64,000 nucleotides of DNA from Clostridiaceae bacterium (GTDB lineage Bacteria; Bacillota; Clostridia; Lachnospirales; Lachnospiraceae): the NCBI GenBank assembly GCA_910575585.1, contig CAJTGF010000009.1, positions 56,493-120,492 of the forward strand. Direction: 5' to 3'. The notes beneath the pieces were generated by a model. The model saw nothing but the letters and a program-made list of their open reading frames with translations. It was not told the DNA's origin and searched no databases. Numbering within the stretch: position 1 is the first letter of the stretch; every line of letters begins with the position of its first letter. The position numbers were made by a program, and so were the translations under genes. Below, in pieces: positions 44,452-54,393 of the stretch.

Positions 44452-46773
44452 TTACGCCCTTTCAGTCAGCGCCTCTTTCAAGACCTGGGACATATGTTTC
44501 ACATACACGATATCCAGACCATCGGTAATCTCCTGGGAAAGCTCTCCGATGTCCGGCCGGTTCTTCTCCGGCACAAGGACTTTCTTTACGCGGGCCATTT
44601 TTGCCGCCAGCACCTTTTCCTTTAACCCTCCCACCGGCAGCACCCTGCCCCGCAGGGTAACCTCCCCGGTCATGGCAAGTTTCGCGTCAATGGGCAGAGA
44701 TGTCACGGCGGACACCATGGCGGTGGCCATGGTGATGCCGGCGGAGGGGCCGTCCTTTGGCACCGCCCCCTCGGGAATGTGCAGGTGGATATCATGATCG
44801 GAAAAAAACTCCTGGTCCACCTGGTAGTCCGGGCAGACGGAGCGGACGTAGGTAAGGGCGATCTTAGCCGACTCCTTCATCACATCCCCCATCTTTCCCG
44901 TCATAATAAGCTCCCCCTTGCCGGGCATCACATTGACCTCGATCTGCAGCGTATCTCCCCCTGCGCTGGTCCAGGCAAGGCCACGGGCGATGCCTGCCTG
45001 ATCCTCCTCATTGGCATCCTCAAAGGAGATCTTCTCCTTGCCCAGATACTCTTCCAGATGGTCTATTGTCACTTCCACCCCCAGTTGGCCCTTCTCCAAA
45101 AAGCTGCGGGCCGCCTTGCGGCAGATATCGCCGATGCGCCGCTCCAGATTCCTGACGCCTGCCTCCCGGGTGTAATTGTGGATGATCTTTCTTAAGGCAT
45201 CCTCCTGTATGGTCAGATGCTCTTTCGTAAGGCCGTTTTTTTCCAGCTGCTTTTTCACCAGATACCGGCTGGCAATGTGGAACTTCTCGTTTTCCGTGTA
45301 GCTATTGACCTCAATGATCTCCATCCTGTCCAAAAGAGGCGCCGGTATGGTCTGGGTGGTGTTGGCCGTTGCAATAAACAGGACCTTAGACAGATCAAGG
45401 GGCGTTTCCACATAATGATCCCGGAATTTAACGTTCTGCTCCCCGTCCAGCACCTCCAAAAGAGCCGAAGACACGTCCCCTTTGTAGTCGCTGCTGACCT
45501 TGTCGATCTCGTCTAAAAGCATCAGCGGGTTTCCCACTCCTGCCTGCCTAAGCCCCTCTGCCAGACGGCCCGGCATGGCTCCCACATACGTCTTCCGGTG
45601 TCCCCGGATCTCCGCCTCGTCCCGGACGCCGCCCAGGCTGATGCGGACATACTTTTTGCCCAATGCCCTGGCCACAGACCGGGCGATGGAGGTCTTTCCC
45701 GTCCCCGGAGGTCCCACAAGACACAGGATGGACCCGCCGGCCTCCTTTGTCAGGTTCCGCACCGCCAAATACTCCAGCACCCGGTCCTTCACCTTCTCCA
45801 GGCCGTAATGGTCCTCGTTCAGGATCTTCTGGGCGTGGGAAATGTCGTTATTGTCCCGGGAATACTTTTTCCAGGGAAGTTCCAGAAGCGTTTCGATGTA
45901 GGTCCGGGCCACAGCCGCTTCCTGGCTGCTGCCCTGCATATTCTTTAAACGCTCGATCTCCTTTGTCAGCTTCTCCTTTGTCTCCTTGTCCGCCTTCAGT
46001 TTACGGACCTTCTCCAGATACTCTTCCCCGTCGTCCCCGCTCTGGCCATCGCCCAGCTCCCTGCGGATAATACGCATCTGCTCCCGCAGCACGTAGTCCT
46101 TCTGATTCTTGTCGATCTGACTCCTGACCTTGCCCTGCAAATCCTGCTTGATCTGGCCCACCTGAATCTCGATCATCAGGCGGCGCACCAAGATCTCATA
46201 CATCCGGCTTTCGCAGTCCGCTTCCAAGATCTCCTGGCTCACCGTGCAGTCCCAGGGCATCTCATTGGCCGCCTGGCTCATAAGCTCGCCCAGGTCCGAG
46301 AGCATCATAAGATCCGGCAGCTTGTCCCTGGCCATCTTGGGATTGCCTTCCCCGTACTCCGTCAGCTTGTCCTTCAGCACCCGCATCATGGCATCCCTGG
46401 CCATGGCGTCCGGCATATCCCGCTCAACAGGAGCCTCCATCACGTCCCCTGTAAGCATGGAATCCGACGGCGCAAGCTCCAGCAGACGGGCTCTCTCCTT
46501 CCCCTCCACCATGACCCTGATAACGCCACCCGGCAGTTTGATCAGCTGCCTCACCTCCGCAATGGTCCCCGTCCCCCACAGCTCCTCCATAGAGGGGTCC
46601 GCCACATCCGGCGATCTCTGACCCACCAGAAAAAGCTTCTGATCCGCCATCATGGCTGCCTCCAGGGCCGCAATGGATTTTGGCCTGCTTATGTCAAAAA
46701 ATCTCGTTGAATTTGGAAGTACCGTCATACCCCTTAAGGCGATGACGGGAACGATCCTGATATGCTCTCCCAT
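44452..46773 (-). CDS. lon: ATP-dependent protease Lon
   Basis: The 773-residue protease has an N-terminal substrate domain (VPVIALRGMTVLPN), a central coiled coil, the AAA domain (Walker A GPPGTGKTS, Walker B LMLLDEIDKV) and a C-terminal serine-lysine dyad in PKDGPSAGITMA and GGLKEKVLAA. It degrades misfolded and regulatory proteins in the cytoplasm. It follows clpX after a terminator. Confidence 0.96.
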   Translation of the reverse strand: MGEHIRIVPVIALRGMTVLPNSTRFFDISRPKSIAALEAAMMADQKLFLVGQRSPDVADPSMEELWGTGTIAEVRQLIKLPGGVIRVMVEGKERARLLELAPSDSMLTGDVMEAPVERDMPDAMARDAMMRVLKDKLTEYGEGNPKMARDKLPDLMMLSDLGELMSQAANEMPWDCTVSQEILEADCESRMYEILVRRLMIEIQVGQIKQDLQGKVRSQIDKNQKDYVLREQMRIIRRELGDGQSGDDGEEYLEKVRKLKADKETKEKLTKEIERLKNMQGSSQEAAVARTYIETLLELPWKKYSRDNNDISHAQKILNEDHYGLEKVKDRVLEYLAVRNLTKEAGGSILCLVGPPGTGKTSIARSVARALGKKYVRISLGGVRDEAEIRGHRKTYVGAMPGRLAEGLRQAGVGNPLMLLDEIDKVSSDYKGDVSSALLEVLDGEQNVKFRDHYVETPLDLSKVLFIATANTTQTIPAPLLDRMEIIEVNSYTENEKFHIASRYLVKKQLEKNGLTKEHLTIQEDALRKIIHNYTREAGVRNLERRIGDICRKAARSFLEKGQLGVEVTIDHLEEYLGKEKISFEDANEEDQAGIARGLAWTSAGGDTLQIEVNVMPGKGELIMTGKMGDVMKESAKIALTYVRSVCPDYQVDQEFFSDHDIHLHIPEGAVPKDGPSAGITMATAMVSAVTSLPIDAKLAMTGEVTLRGRVLPVGGLKEKVLAAKMARVKKVLVPEKNRPDIGELSQEITDGLDIVYVKHMSQVLKEALTERA

Positions 46774-46860
46774 CCTGATCCCTTCTTTCTTGGTGTCTTA
46801 TGTCCTTTTCTCCAGCTCTGATCCCTGCATTTACGCTGCCCTGGGGGCGGGACTTATAAC

Positions 46861-46891
46861 GAAAGAAAATGGGAGCAGACGCTCCCATTCC
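46861..46891 (-). terminator. Terminator between clpX and lon
   Basis: AATGGGAGC and GCTCCCATT pair across GTCT on the minus strand, followed by TTCTTTC. Confidence 0.8.
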
Positions 46892-46927
46892 AAACAACCG
46901 TTCCATACAAAAATCCAGACTTTGGGC

Positions 46928-48229
46928 CTAAGCGATCTCTCCTGGCCTGTCTTTCTTAAATCTCTGCCCCAGAGCCTTCTTCGGCACTGCTGTGTCCCGG
47001 TAAACAAGTTCCGGCTCCCCGGACTTATCCACCACATCCTTTGTGATGGTGCAGATGCCGATGGTGTTGTCAGAGGGAACTTCATACATCAGATCCATCA
47101 TGGTACCTTCCATAATAGACCGTAAGCCTCTGGCTCCTGTCTTCCGCTCCATAGCCAGCTTAGCCATGGCCCGCAGGGCATCTTCCTGAAATTCCAGCTT
47201 TACGTCGTCCATCTCAAACAGCTTCTGATACTGCTTTACCAAAGCGTTTTTCGGCTCCCGCAAAATCCTAAGCAGGGCATCCTCGGATAAAAGCTCCAGA
47301 GAGACCGTTATGGGTACACGGCCGATAAACTCTGGGATCAGCCCGAACTTAATAAGATCCTGAGGCTCCACCTGCTTTAACAGCTTATCAATGTCAGCGG
47401 CCTTCTTATCCACCACCTCCGCGTTAAAACCGATGGATCCCTTGCTGGTGCGGCGCTCGATGATCTTCTCCAGACCGTCGAAAGCCCCGCCGCAGATAAA
47501 CAGGATATTGGTAGTGTCGATCTGCAAAAGCTCCTGGTGGGGATGCTTTCTCCCGCCCTGAGGCGGAACGCTTGCCACCGTACCCTCCAGGATCTTTAAA
47601 AGCGCCTGCTGCACGCCCTCGCCGGACACATCCCTGGTAATGGATACGTTCTCCGACTTCTTGGTGATCTTGTCGATCTCGTCAATGTAGATGATGCCAT
47701 ACTCCGCCTTGTTGATATCATAGTCAGCGGCCTGGATCAGCTTTAACAGGATGTTCTCCACATCCTCGCCCACATACCCTGCCTCGGTCAGCGCCGTAGC
47801 GTCGGCAATGGCAAATGGTACGTTGAGGATCTTTGCCAAGGTCTGGGCCAGGTACGTCTTTCCCGATCCCGTAGGCCCTAAAAGAAGGATATTGCTCTTT
47901 TGCACGTCAATATCCATGTTCTTTCTGGAAGTGATCCTCTTGTAATGGTTGTATACTGCCACAGACAGCACCTTCTTGGCCTGATCCTGCCCGATCACAT
48001 ACTCATCCAGAAATTTCTTAACTTCCTTCGGCTTTAACAGATTGATCTCCCCAAATTCCTCGCTGACCTGCTCCTGACCGTCCAGTTCCTCCTCCAGGAT
48101 CTCCGCGCACAAGTCAATGCACTCGTCACAGATAAACACATTGTTGGAACCCGCGATCAGCTTGCGGACCTGGTCCTGGGTCTTTCCGCAAAAAGAACAG
48201 CGGATCTTATCATCTATCCTGCCCGGCAT
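46928..48229 (-). CDS. clpX: ATP-dependent Clp protease ATP-binding subunit ClpX
   Basis: The 433-residue unfoldase has an N-terminal zinc domain (CSFCGKTQ and CDECIDLC), Walker [11 protein letters not shown], Walker B YIDEIDKI and sensor [10 protein letters not shown]. It has the ClpP-docking IGF loop (KGSIGFNAE) and so should pair with the adjacent clpP product. I chose the ATG at 48229, preceded by GAGGTGG. Confidence 0.96.
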   Translation of the reverse strand: MPGRIDDKIRCSFCGKTQDQVRKLIAGSNNVFICDECIDLCAEILEEELDGQEQVSEEFGEINLLKPKEVKKFLDEYVIGQDQAKKVLSVAVYNHYKRITSRKNMDIDVQKSNILLLGPTGSGKTYLAQTLAKILNVPFAIADATALTEAGYVGEDVENILLKLIQAADYDINKAEYGIIYIDEIDKITKKSENVSITRDVSGEGVQQALLKILEGTVASVPPQGGRKHPHQELLQIDTTNILFICGGAFDGLEKIIERRTSKGSIGFNAEVVDKKAADIDKLLKQVEPQDLIKFGLIPEFIGRVPITVSLELLSEDALLRILREPKNALVKQYQKLFEMDDVKLEFQEDALRAMAKLAMERKTGARGLRSIMEGTMMDLMYEVPSDNTIGICTITKDVVDKSGEPELVYRDTAVPKKALGQRFKKDRPGEIA

Positions 48230-48299
48230 ATTTCCACCTCGATTCCTTATCATATTCTCCGTTACTCCCCGTCTATGGTCCGATGGCCTTCACAAACCG

Positions 48300-48881
48300 T
48301 CAATGCTTCTCAAGGATCGCGTCGATCAGACCGTAAGCCTTTGCCTCCTCGGCTGTCATGTAGTTATCTCTCTCCGTATCCCGCTCAATGACCTCAATGG
48401 GCTGGCCCGTGTTCTTTGCCAGGATCTCATTCAGCTTTTTCCTTGTCTTTAAGATGTTCTCCGCCGCGATCCTGATCTCCGTGGCCTGGCCTTTGGCGCC
48501 GCCGGAAGGCTGATGGATCATCACCTCGGCATTGGGAAGGGCGAACCGTTTCCCCTTGGCGCCGCCGGACAGAAGGAACGCGCCCATGCTGGCCGCCATG
48601 CCCATGCATACGGTGGACACGTCGCACTTAATGTAGTTCATGGTGTCGTAAATAGCCATGCCCGCCGTCACGGAACCGCCTGGGCTGTTGATATACAGAT
48701 TGATGTCCTTGGTCGGATCCTCGGACTCCAAAAATAAAAGCTGAGCCACCACAAGGCTTGCGGTCACATCGTTAACTTCCTCGGCCAGAAAGATGATTCT
48801 CTCCTTCAAAAGCCGTGAATAGATATCATAGGAACGCTCTCCTCTGCTGGTCTGTTCAATGACATATGGTACTAAACTCAT
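48300..48881 (-). CDS. clpP: ATP-dependent Clp protease proteolytic subunit
   Basis: The 193-residue serine protease carries the catalytic triad: serine in [14 protein letters not shown], histidine in [13 protein letters not shown] and aspartate in [15 protein letters not shown]. Length and the N-terminal [13 protein letters not shown] match the family. It forms the barrel fed by ClpX. Confidence 0.97.
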   Translation of the reverse strand: MSLVPYVIEQTSRGERSYDIYSRLLKERIIFLAEEVNDVTASLVVAQLLFLESEDPTKDINLYINSPGGSVTAGMAIYDTMNYIKCDVSTVCMGMAASMGAFLLSGGAKGKRFALPNAEVMIHQPSGGAKGQATEIRIAAENILKTRKKLNEILAKNTGQPIEVIERDTERDNYMTAEEAKAYGLIDAILEKH

Positions 48882-49004
48882 CCTGTTCCCTCCAGTCTGA
48901 GCCGCAGCCTGCCTTTGGGCCGGTTCCTGCGGCAGTATTTGTGATCTTTATCCCCGGACCGTCTCCGGCTCCGGGGGGAATATCGTAAAAACCCCTTAGT
49001 AAAC

Positions 49005-49031
49005 AGAAAATGCGTCTATGACGCATTTTCC
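49005..49031 (-). terminator. Hairpin between tig and clpP
   Basis: GAAAATGCGTC and GACGCATTTTC pair across three bases; the T-run is short, so it may only partly reduce readthrough into clpP. Confidence 0.65.
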
Positions 49032-49087
49032 GCAGCGATCCCGGACTGCCGGCATCGTTCTGCCTCGGGGCGCTTTCTAACGAACGA

Positions 49088-50374
49088 TCAAACCAGTTTG
49101 GCCTCTGCCACCAAAAAGTCAACGGCCTCCTGAACCGCCAGATCTTCCTTCATCTGCTCCAGACCGGCCTCGCCCATGCGCTCTCTGGCCTGGGCAGGAT
49201 CCATGCCGTAAGCTTTGGCCATCATCTCGATCTCCTGCTGAAGCCTCTCCTCGGACACCTGGATATTCTCAGCCTTAACCACGGCCTCCAGCACTAACCT
49301 GGTGCGGATGCTCCTCTCCGCCTGGGGTCTGGCCTGATTCTTCAGCTGCTCCACGGTCATGCCTGTGTACTGCATGTACTGGCTGATGGACATGCCCTGG
49401 CTCTGCATCCTGCGGGCGGAATCGTTGAGCATGGTCTGAATCTGGGCTTCCACCATAGGCTCCGGAATATCCATGGAAGCGTTCTCCACAGCCTTCTCCA
49501 CCACCCGGTTCTCGTTCTCCGTAGCCGCCTGGCGCTCTTTTGTCTCTAACAGTTTCGCCCTGATATCTGCCTTATATTCATCCAGCGTCTCAAAATCGGA
49601 AACTTCATCCGCAAACTCGTCGTTTAACTCCGGAAGCTCCTTGACCTTGATCTCTCTCACCGTCACCTTGAACATGGCTGGTTTTCCGGCCACCTCCTTG
49701 GCGTGGTACTCCTCCGGGAAGGTCACGTTCACTTCACACGCTTCCCCGATGTTCTTACCGATCAGCTGCTCCTCAAAGGTGTCAATAAAGGCATGGGAGC
49801 CGATCCGCAGCTCATAGCCCTCCGCTGTGCCGCCGTCAAAAGGCTTGCCGTCCACAAATCCCTCAAAGTCGATAACGGTCTCGTCGCCGTCCGCCACCGG
49901 TCTGTCCTCCACGGTCAGCATCCTGGCATTCTGGTTCTGGATCCTCTTTAACTCTCTCTCCATATCCTCGTCGGTCACTTCCGCCTTAGCCCTCTCCACT
50001 TCCAGGCCCTTGTACTCGCCCAAAGTCACCTCCGGCTTTACGGCTACCGTAGCGGTATAGATAAAGTTCTTGCCCTTGCCGATCTGCACGATATCCACCT
50101 CGGGCCTGGACACGATATCCAGCCCGCTCTCGTCCATAGCGTCCCCGTAAGTGGCGTCCATAACGATGTTGGCTGCCTCCTCATAGAGCATCTCCAGTCC
50201 GTACATCTTCTCTACCATGGCAAGAGGAGCTTTGCCCTTGCGGAATCCCGGGATCGAGAAACGGCCTTTATTATTCTCAAATGCCTTCTTGATCGCTTTG
50301 TCAAATTCTTCAGCCGGAGCCTCTATGGTAAGCTTCGCCATGTTCTTCTCTAAATTCTCTACCTGTAAACTCAT
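49088..50374 (-). CDS. tig: Trigger factor
   Basis: The 428-residue ribosome-bound chaperone has the ribosome-docking signature GFRKGKAPLAMVEKMYG near residue 43, the FKBP-like PPIase domain (about 155-245; DGDETVIDFEGFVDGKPFDG) and a helical C-terminal chaperone domain. The start is the ATG at 50374 preceded by AGGAGG. A strong promoter lies 80 bases upstream. Confidence 0.96.
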   Translation of the reverse strand: MSLQVENLEKNMAKLTIEAPAEEFDKAIKKAFENNKGRFSIPGFRKGKAPLAMVEKMYGLEMLYEEAANIVMDATYGDAMDESGLDIVSRPEVDIVQIGKGKNFIYTATVAVKPEVTLGEYKGLEVERAKAEVTDEDMERELKRIQNQNARMLTVEDRPVADGDETVIDFEGFVDGKPFDGGTAEGYELRIGSHAFIDTFEEQLIGKNIGEACEVNVTFPEEYHAKEVAGKPAMFKVTVREIKVKELPELNDEFADEVSDFETLDEYKADIRAKLLETKERQAATENENRVVEKAVENASMDIPEPMVEAQIQTMLNDSARRMQSQGMSISQYMQYTGMTVEQLKNQARPQAERSIRTRLVLEAVVKAENIQVSEERLQQEIEMMAKAYGMDPAQARERMGEAGLEQMKEDLAVQEAVDFLVAEAKLV

Positions 50375-50452
50375 GTTATAGGTTCCTCCTTCATCTATCT
50401 GTGAACCGCCTTCTCCGGCTTTCTCCGCTTGGGCGTTACACTTCAATTTAGC

Positions 50453-50481
50453 ATTATAGCATAGGTTTTCACGAAATACAA
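50453..50481 (-). promoter_or_regulatory. Promoter of tig
   Basis: On the minus strand TTGTAT (50476-50481), a 17-base spacer and TATAAT (50453-50458). Confidence 0.8.
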
Positions 50482-50519
50482 GAAGCACTTCCCGGGAAAA
50501 AGGGGATTTTCCGGCTCTG

Positions 50520-52082
50520 TTACATCAACGGAGCAATAAGCCTTAACCCCCTACCTGCCAGCTTCTGGTAGAAGGGATAGGCCCTGCAGGTTTCCTTGGT
50601 GATTTCCACGCATTTTCCCAGAGTCTCCTGGTAATCTCTCTCGATCTCCGCCACCGCCGGACTGCGGTACAGATAAGCAGCGCACTCAAAATGGTGGTAC
50701 AGGCTTCTAAAGTCCAGATTGATCGTGCCGACCACCGCTTTCTCGTCATCACTGACAAACACCTTGGCATGGACAAATCCCGGCTCAAACTCCCGGATCT
50801 TCACCCCGCCGTCCAAAAGCTCCTCATAATAGGTATGGGCCAGAAAAAAGGCGTACTTCTTATCCGGGATATGGGGCATGATGATCACCACCTCCACCCC
50901 TCTCTTTGCCGCGAATATCAGGGCGTTAAGGGTCTCGTCGTCCAGGATCAGGTAAGGCGTCATGATATGCACATATTTTTTTGCCTGATTCAGAATATTC
51001 ATGTACACGTATTTGCCCACAGGCTCGTGGTCCAGAGGGGAGTCGCCGTATGGGATCACGTAGCCCTCCCCGCCGGCAGCCGTTTTCACCGCTGCCTTTT
51101 TGTTCCCCAGATACCGCTCATAGGAAACCGGCGTCCTCTCCCAGATATACCACATCTGCAGGAACATGGCCGTAAAACTCTTCACCCCATCCCCTTTCAG
51201 CATCACCGCCGTGTCTTTCCAGTATCCGAACCGTTTTCTTTCATTAATATATTCATCCGCCAGGTTCACTCCGCCTGTAAAAGCCGTGTGACCGTCAATG
51301 ACCACGATCTTTCTGTGGTCCCGGTTATTGTGGACTGTGGACAGCATGGGCTTTATGGGCGCAAACGCGTGGCAGCGGATGCCCTTTTTCTCCATCTGCC
51401 TGGGATACCCGTAGGGCAGCAGCATGAGGGAACACATCCCGTCGTACATAAACCTGACCTCCACGCCCTCTTTTGCCTTCTGCTCCAAGATCTCCAGGAT
51501 GGAATCCCACATGATCCCCCTCTCCACAATAAAATACTCCAAAAAAATGTACTCCTTAGCCTGGCGCAGTTCTTCCTTAAGCCGCTGAAATTTCTTCTCC
51601 CCGCTGGAAAAATAGGTGACGCTGGTGTTGCCGTACACCGGAAACCCGCCCCAGTTAGAGATATAATCCGCGATTCCTCCTGCCAAAGGCTCCTCCTTTA
51701 AAAGCCTTTCTTTCACCTCTTCATCCTGCTTTAAGTAAGCAGCCGACTCCTTTATAAGGCCGTTGGCCCGTTCGGTGATAAGCCTGCTGCCTATGTCAGC
51801 CTTTGTCAGGATATAAAACAACGTCCCGAACACGGGAAAGGCAAGGATCGGAATGATCCATCCCAGTTTAAAGCTGGGATTGTCCCTTTCATTGATAATA
51901 GATATACACGTAATCCCTCCCAGCAGGATAAACCCGGCGTAAATATAGAGGGAGTACTCGCTAAGCCACCGTATGACGCCGAACAGCACTCCCACCTGGA
52001 TCAGGAGGAACAGCACCACATACGCGCTGCGGCCGAACACGATCCTTAACAGCCCTCTCAGTTTTCTTTGGTGTTCTTTCAT
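50520..52082 (-). CDS. cls: Cardiolipin synthase
   Basis: The 520-residue phospholipase-D-family enzyme has two N-terminal membrane helices (about 18-65). The two HKD motifs are HNNRDHRKIVVIDGHTAFTG and FVHAKVFVSDDEKAVVGTIN. It joins phosphatidylglycerol units into cardiolipin at the membrane. GAGGAGG precedes the ATG. Confidence 0.93.
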   Translation of the reverse strand: MKEHQRKLRGLLRIVFGRSAYVVLFLLIQVGVLFGVIRWLSEYSLYIYAGFILLGGITCISIINERDNPSFKLGWIIPILAFPVFGTLFYILTKADIGSRLITERANGLIKESAAYLKQDEEVKERLLKEEPLAGGIADYISNWGGFPVYGNTSVTYFSSGEKKFQRLKEELRQAKEYIFLEYFIVERGIMWDSILEILEQKAKEGVEVRFMYDGMCSLMLLPYGYPRQMEKKGIRCHAFAPIKPMLSTVHNNRDHRKIVVIDGHTAFTGGVNLADEYINERKRFGYWKDTAVMLKGDGVKSFTAMFLQMWYIWERTPVSYERYLGNKKAAVKTAAGGEGYVIPYGDSPLDHEPVGKYVYMNILNQAKKYVHIMTPYLILDDETLNALIFAAKRGVEVVIIMPHIPDKKYAFFLAHTYYEELLDGGVKIREFEPGFVHAKVFVSDDEKAVVGTINLDFRSLYHHFECAAYLYRSPAVAEIERDYQETLGKCVEITKETCRAYPFYQKLAGRGLRLIAPLM

Positions 52083-52236
52083 ATAAAAAATGCCTCCTCA
52101 CTGTCGTTATCCGTTTATTCTAACGCAAATCACGGATAATAACAAGCAAGTTGGCATTTTTCCGGTCTTTTTTCATTTTATCCCGGTTTTCACCCGGATC
52201 AGCCCGGAGCTTTTCCGCCTCGGAAACAGAGGTCTG

Positions 52237-52833
52237 TCACCGATGTATGATCACGCTGATCCTTTTATAGACCAGAGCCGTTATAAGGGACACCATAATA
52301 CCCTTTACCAGATTAAAGGGGGCCACCGCAAAAAGCACAAAGGTCCATACGCTGCCGATGGCAGGGTTGATGGCGGCTCCCGCCTCCAAAATGGACTCTA
52401 AAGGCATAAAGTTGGAGTAAAACGGCAGCATCACCACCGCGTTGAGCACGGCGCCCACTGTGGCCATACAGACCGTTCCCACCGCCATACCCGCGATAGC
52501 TCCCTGTTTCGTCTTCTTAAACTTGTAGATCATCCCTGCCGGCAGGATCAGGGCACACCCGATGCACACGTTGGCAAACTCCCCTACAAACCCTGTGGAA
52601 GTAGGCTTTAACACCAGTTTTACCAGGATCTTCACCAGTTCCGTGATGACTCCTGCCACCGGTCCCATGGCAAAGGTCCCCACCAAAACCGGGATCTCGC
52701 TTAGATCCAGCCCGTAAAAGGCCGGCGCGATAAAGGGCAGCGGAAACTCAAACAGCATCAGCACCCCGCCGATGGCCCCGAACATACCCATGAGCACTAC
52801 ATTCTTGATCTGAAACAGCTTCTTTTTATCCAT
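52237..52833 (-). CDS. ribU: Riboflavin ECF transporter substrate-binding subunit RibU
   Basis: The 198-residue membrane protein begins MDKKKLFQIKNVVLMGMFGA and contains FEFPLPFIAPAFYGLDLSEI and PVAGVITELVKILVKLVL, typical of RibU. It binds riboflavin and pairs with a shared ECF module encoded elsewhere. An FMN riboswitch with terminator precedes it, which supports the substrate call. ATG at 52833 behind GGAGGG. Confidence 0.93.
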   Translation of the reverse strand: MDKKKLFQIKNVVLMGMFGAIGGVLMLFEFPLPFIAPAFYGLDLSEIPVLVGTFAMGPVAGVITELVKILVKLVLKPTSTGFVGEFANVCIGCALILPAGMIYKFKKTKQGAIAGMAVGTVCMATVGAVLNAVVMLPFYSNFMPLESILEAGAAINPAIGSVWTFVLFAVAPFNLVKGIMVSLITALVYKRISVIIHR

Positions 52834-52901
52834 GTACTTATTCCCTCCTGTAATCCTGATCCGCGCTTTGGGGCTTTGCCGCGACGGGAAGAGCGGTGTA
52901 A

Positions 52902-52936
52902 GAAAAAGCCCGGATATCCAAAAGATACCCGGGGCC
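52902..52936 (-). terminator. Expression-platform terminator of the FMN riboswitch
   Basis: CCCGGGTATC and GATATCCGGG pair on the minus strand, followed by CTTTTTCTT, between the aptamer and ribU. Confidence 0.8.
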
Positions 52937-52974
52937 ATACCGCGCAAGATCCACGTTCAACTGCAGATCATAAC

Positions 52975-53092
52975 CTTCTTCTCTCATCCAGACTATACTG
53001 TCGGTTTTGGAATCGCACCAAATCAACCGCCTGCGCGGCTCGCGGACTTTACCGCCGGTGGAGAATCTCACTCCGCCCCGAAGACTTATGCT
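52975..53092 (-). promoter_or_regulatory. FMN riboswitch
   Basis: The minus strand has the conserved FMN aptamer pieces in order: TCTTCGGGGC, GTGAGATTC, ACCGGCGGT, AAAGTCCGCGAGCC, GGTTGATTTGGTGCGATTCC, AAAACCGACAGT, AGTCTGGATGAGAGAAGA. FMN binding should favour the terminator at 52902-52936 and turn off ribU. Confidence 0.97.
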
Positions 53093-53107
53093 GTTTTTCA
53101 CATAGAC

Positions 53108-53136
53108 ATTATACGGCCGGATCCGAAAAAACGCAA
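53108..53136 (-). promoter_or_regulatory. Promoter of the FMN riboswitch-ribU unit
   Basis: TTGCGT (53131-53136), 17 bases, TATAAT (53108-53113) on the minus strand. Confidence 0.8.
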
Positions 53137-53224
53137 CTGTTTTTTTCATGGTCGTGATACGGCGTGTGAGAAACGCATTGCTGTCCATGGGGATATCTAT
53201 TAGGAAGCGGACCATGTCCGGCCG

Positions 53225-54313
53225 TCAGGTCACAGCCGCCAGCCTTTTTACAAACATCTCATAGTACTGGGGCAGCCGCCAAAACCACTCCTCCTTTACC
53301 TCCTGAATCTGGTTTGTCCCGATCTGTCTCACTGCTTCCGCGGCAGCCTCCCTCTGGGTCATCCGTCTCCCGAACGCAGTCTGGCAGTTGGCGCCGTCAA
53401 GCAGGTCATAGGAGGAAAAGGCACAGTTAAAATCCATCAAATCGTGGAGGCGCACCGGCCTGTTGCGGGAATTATCCACCAGTACGCCCCAGTTGCCCCA
53501 GTGCCTGTCCGTGTTCCCCACAAGATAATCCACAAGATTCATCATGTAATAATTATGCTTATCCAGACCCAGGATATACGCCTCCACAGCTTCCTCGTGG
53601 TTCTGGCAGTAGATCTCAACCGCCTCCATGGACGCAATGGAGTACTTTCTTGAAGTCATATTCACGCTTACGCTGACCCTCTCGCCGTCAAAATACCCTT
53701 CTTCATACAGCACCTGGTCAACAGCAAAACACCTGCATATGCGGCTGGCAAGAAGCTCCCTGTCCACGGCGTTATCCCCGCCGTCCTTTAAAAGCTGAAA
53801 TCCGCCCCCGCGCCTTTGCCACGCCTTGGGAAAGCATCCGTTTGTGGCCAGATCCCTGAAAAGGCTGTTGTTTGTCACCGTGTACTGACGCCCCCGCAGG
53901 GAGATGTCCATAAAGGTATTGTCCAGGTGGTTCTCATACAGATTCACATCCCCAAAGCCTACCGGCTCCCCCTGATTTCGAACCCAGAATACATCCGTCA
54001 GGGAGGCGCAGTGGTAGGTCAAAGCGATCTTTGCCCTGTCCCTGTCCGTTACGGCTTGGCGCAGCCCCATGCTATTTAAGATCTCTTTCGCGTACGTCCT
54101 GTCCAGCGTCAGCACCCTTCCGGCGCACCAGTAATAAAAATTGGTCAGGTTATTTACCAGGGCGTCCACATCCTCATCTTCGTCCAGATACAGATCATAG
54201 GGCATAAAAGCCCTGCAGCAGATCCCGCAGCGGCCGGATAAACTGATCCAGGCCGTCACCTTGTCTTCATGCATGATCTCATACACTGTTTTATTGAAGG
54301 GCCTTTCAGACAT
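53225..54313 (-). CDS. HipA-like kinase-fold protein of unknown role
   Basis: The 362-residue protein begins MSERPFNKTVYEIMHEDKVT. It carries LVDYLVGNTDRHWGNWGVLV followed by LHDLMDFNCAFSS, which resemble the catalytic NTDRHxxNxG and DFD segments of HipA-type kinases. The N-terminal part has four cysteines (CGICC, YYWCAG) and no recognised domain. No hipB-like antitoxin is adjacent. It lies between ribU and metY on the same strand. Kinase activity is inference from the two motifs. Confidence 0.6.
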   Translation of the reverse strand: MSERPFNKTVYEIMHEDKVTAWISLSGRCGICCRAFMPYDLYLDEDEDVDALVNNLTNFYYWCAGRVLTLDRTYAKEILNSMGLRQAVTDRDRAKIALTYHCASLTDVFWVRNQGEPVGFGDVNLYENHLDNTFMDISLRGRQYTVTNNSLFRDLATNGCFPKAWQRRGGGFQLLKDGGDNAVDRELLASRICRCFAVDQVLYEEGYFDGERVSVSVNMTSRKYSIASMEAVEIYCQNHEEAVEAYILGLDKHNYYMMNLVDYLVGNTDRHWGNWGVLVDNSRNRPVRLHDLMDFNCAFSSYDLLDGANCQTAFGRRMTQREAAAEAVRQIGTNQIQEVKEEWFWRLPQYYEMFVKRLAAVT

Positions 54314-54393
54314 TGCGCCTCCCTTTCCGTGACCTTGCCTGTGGTCACTCCATACCCGGTCCGCAGCCCCTTTTCAGACGCTGCCAGCCATTT

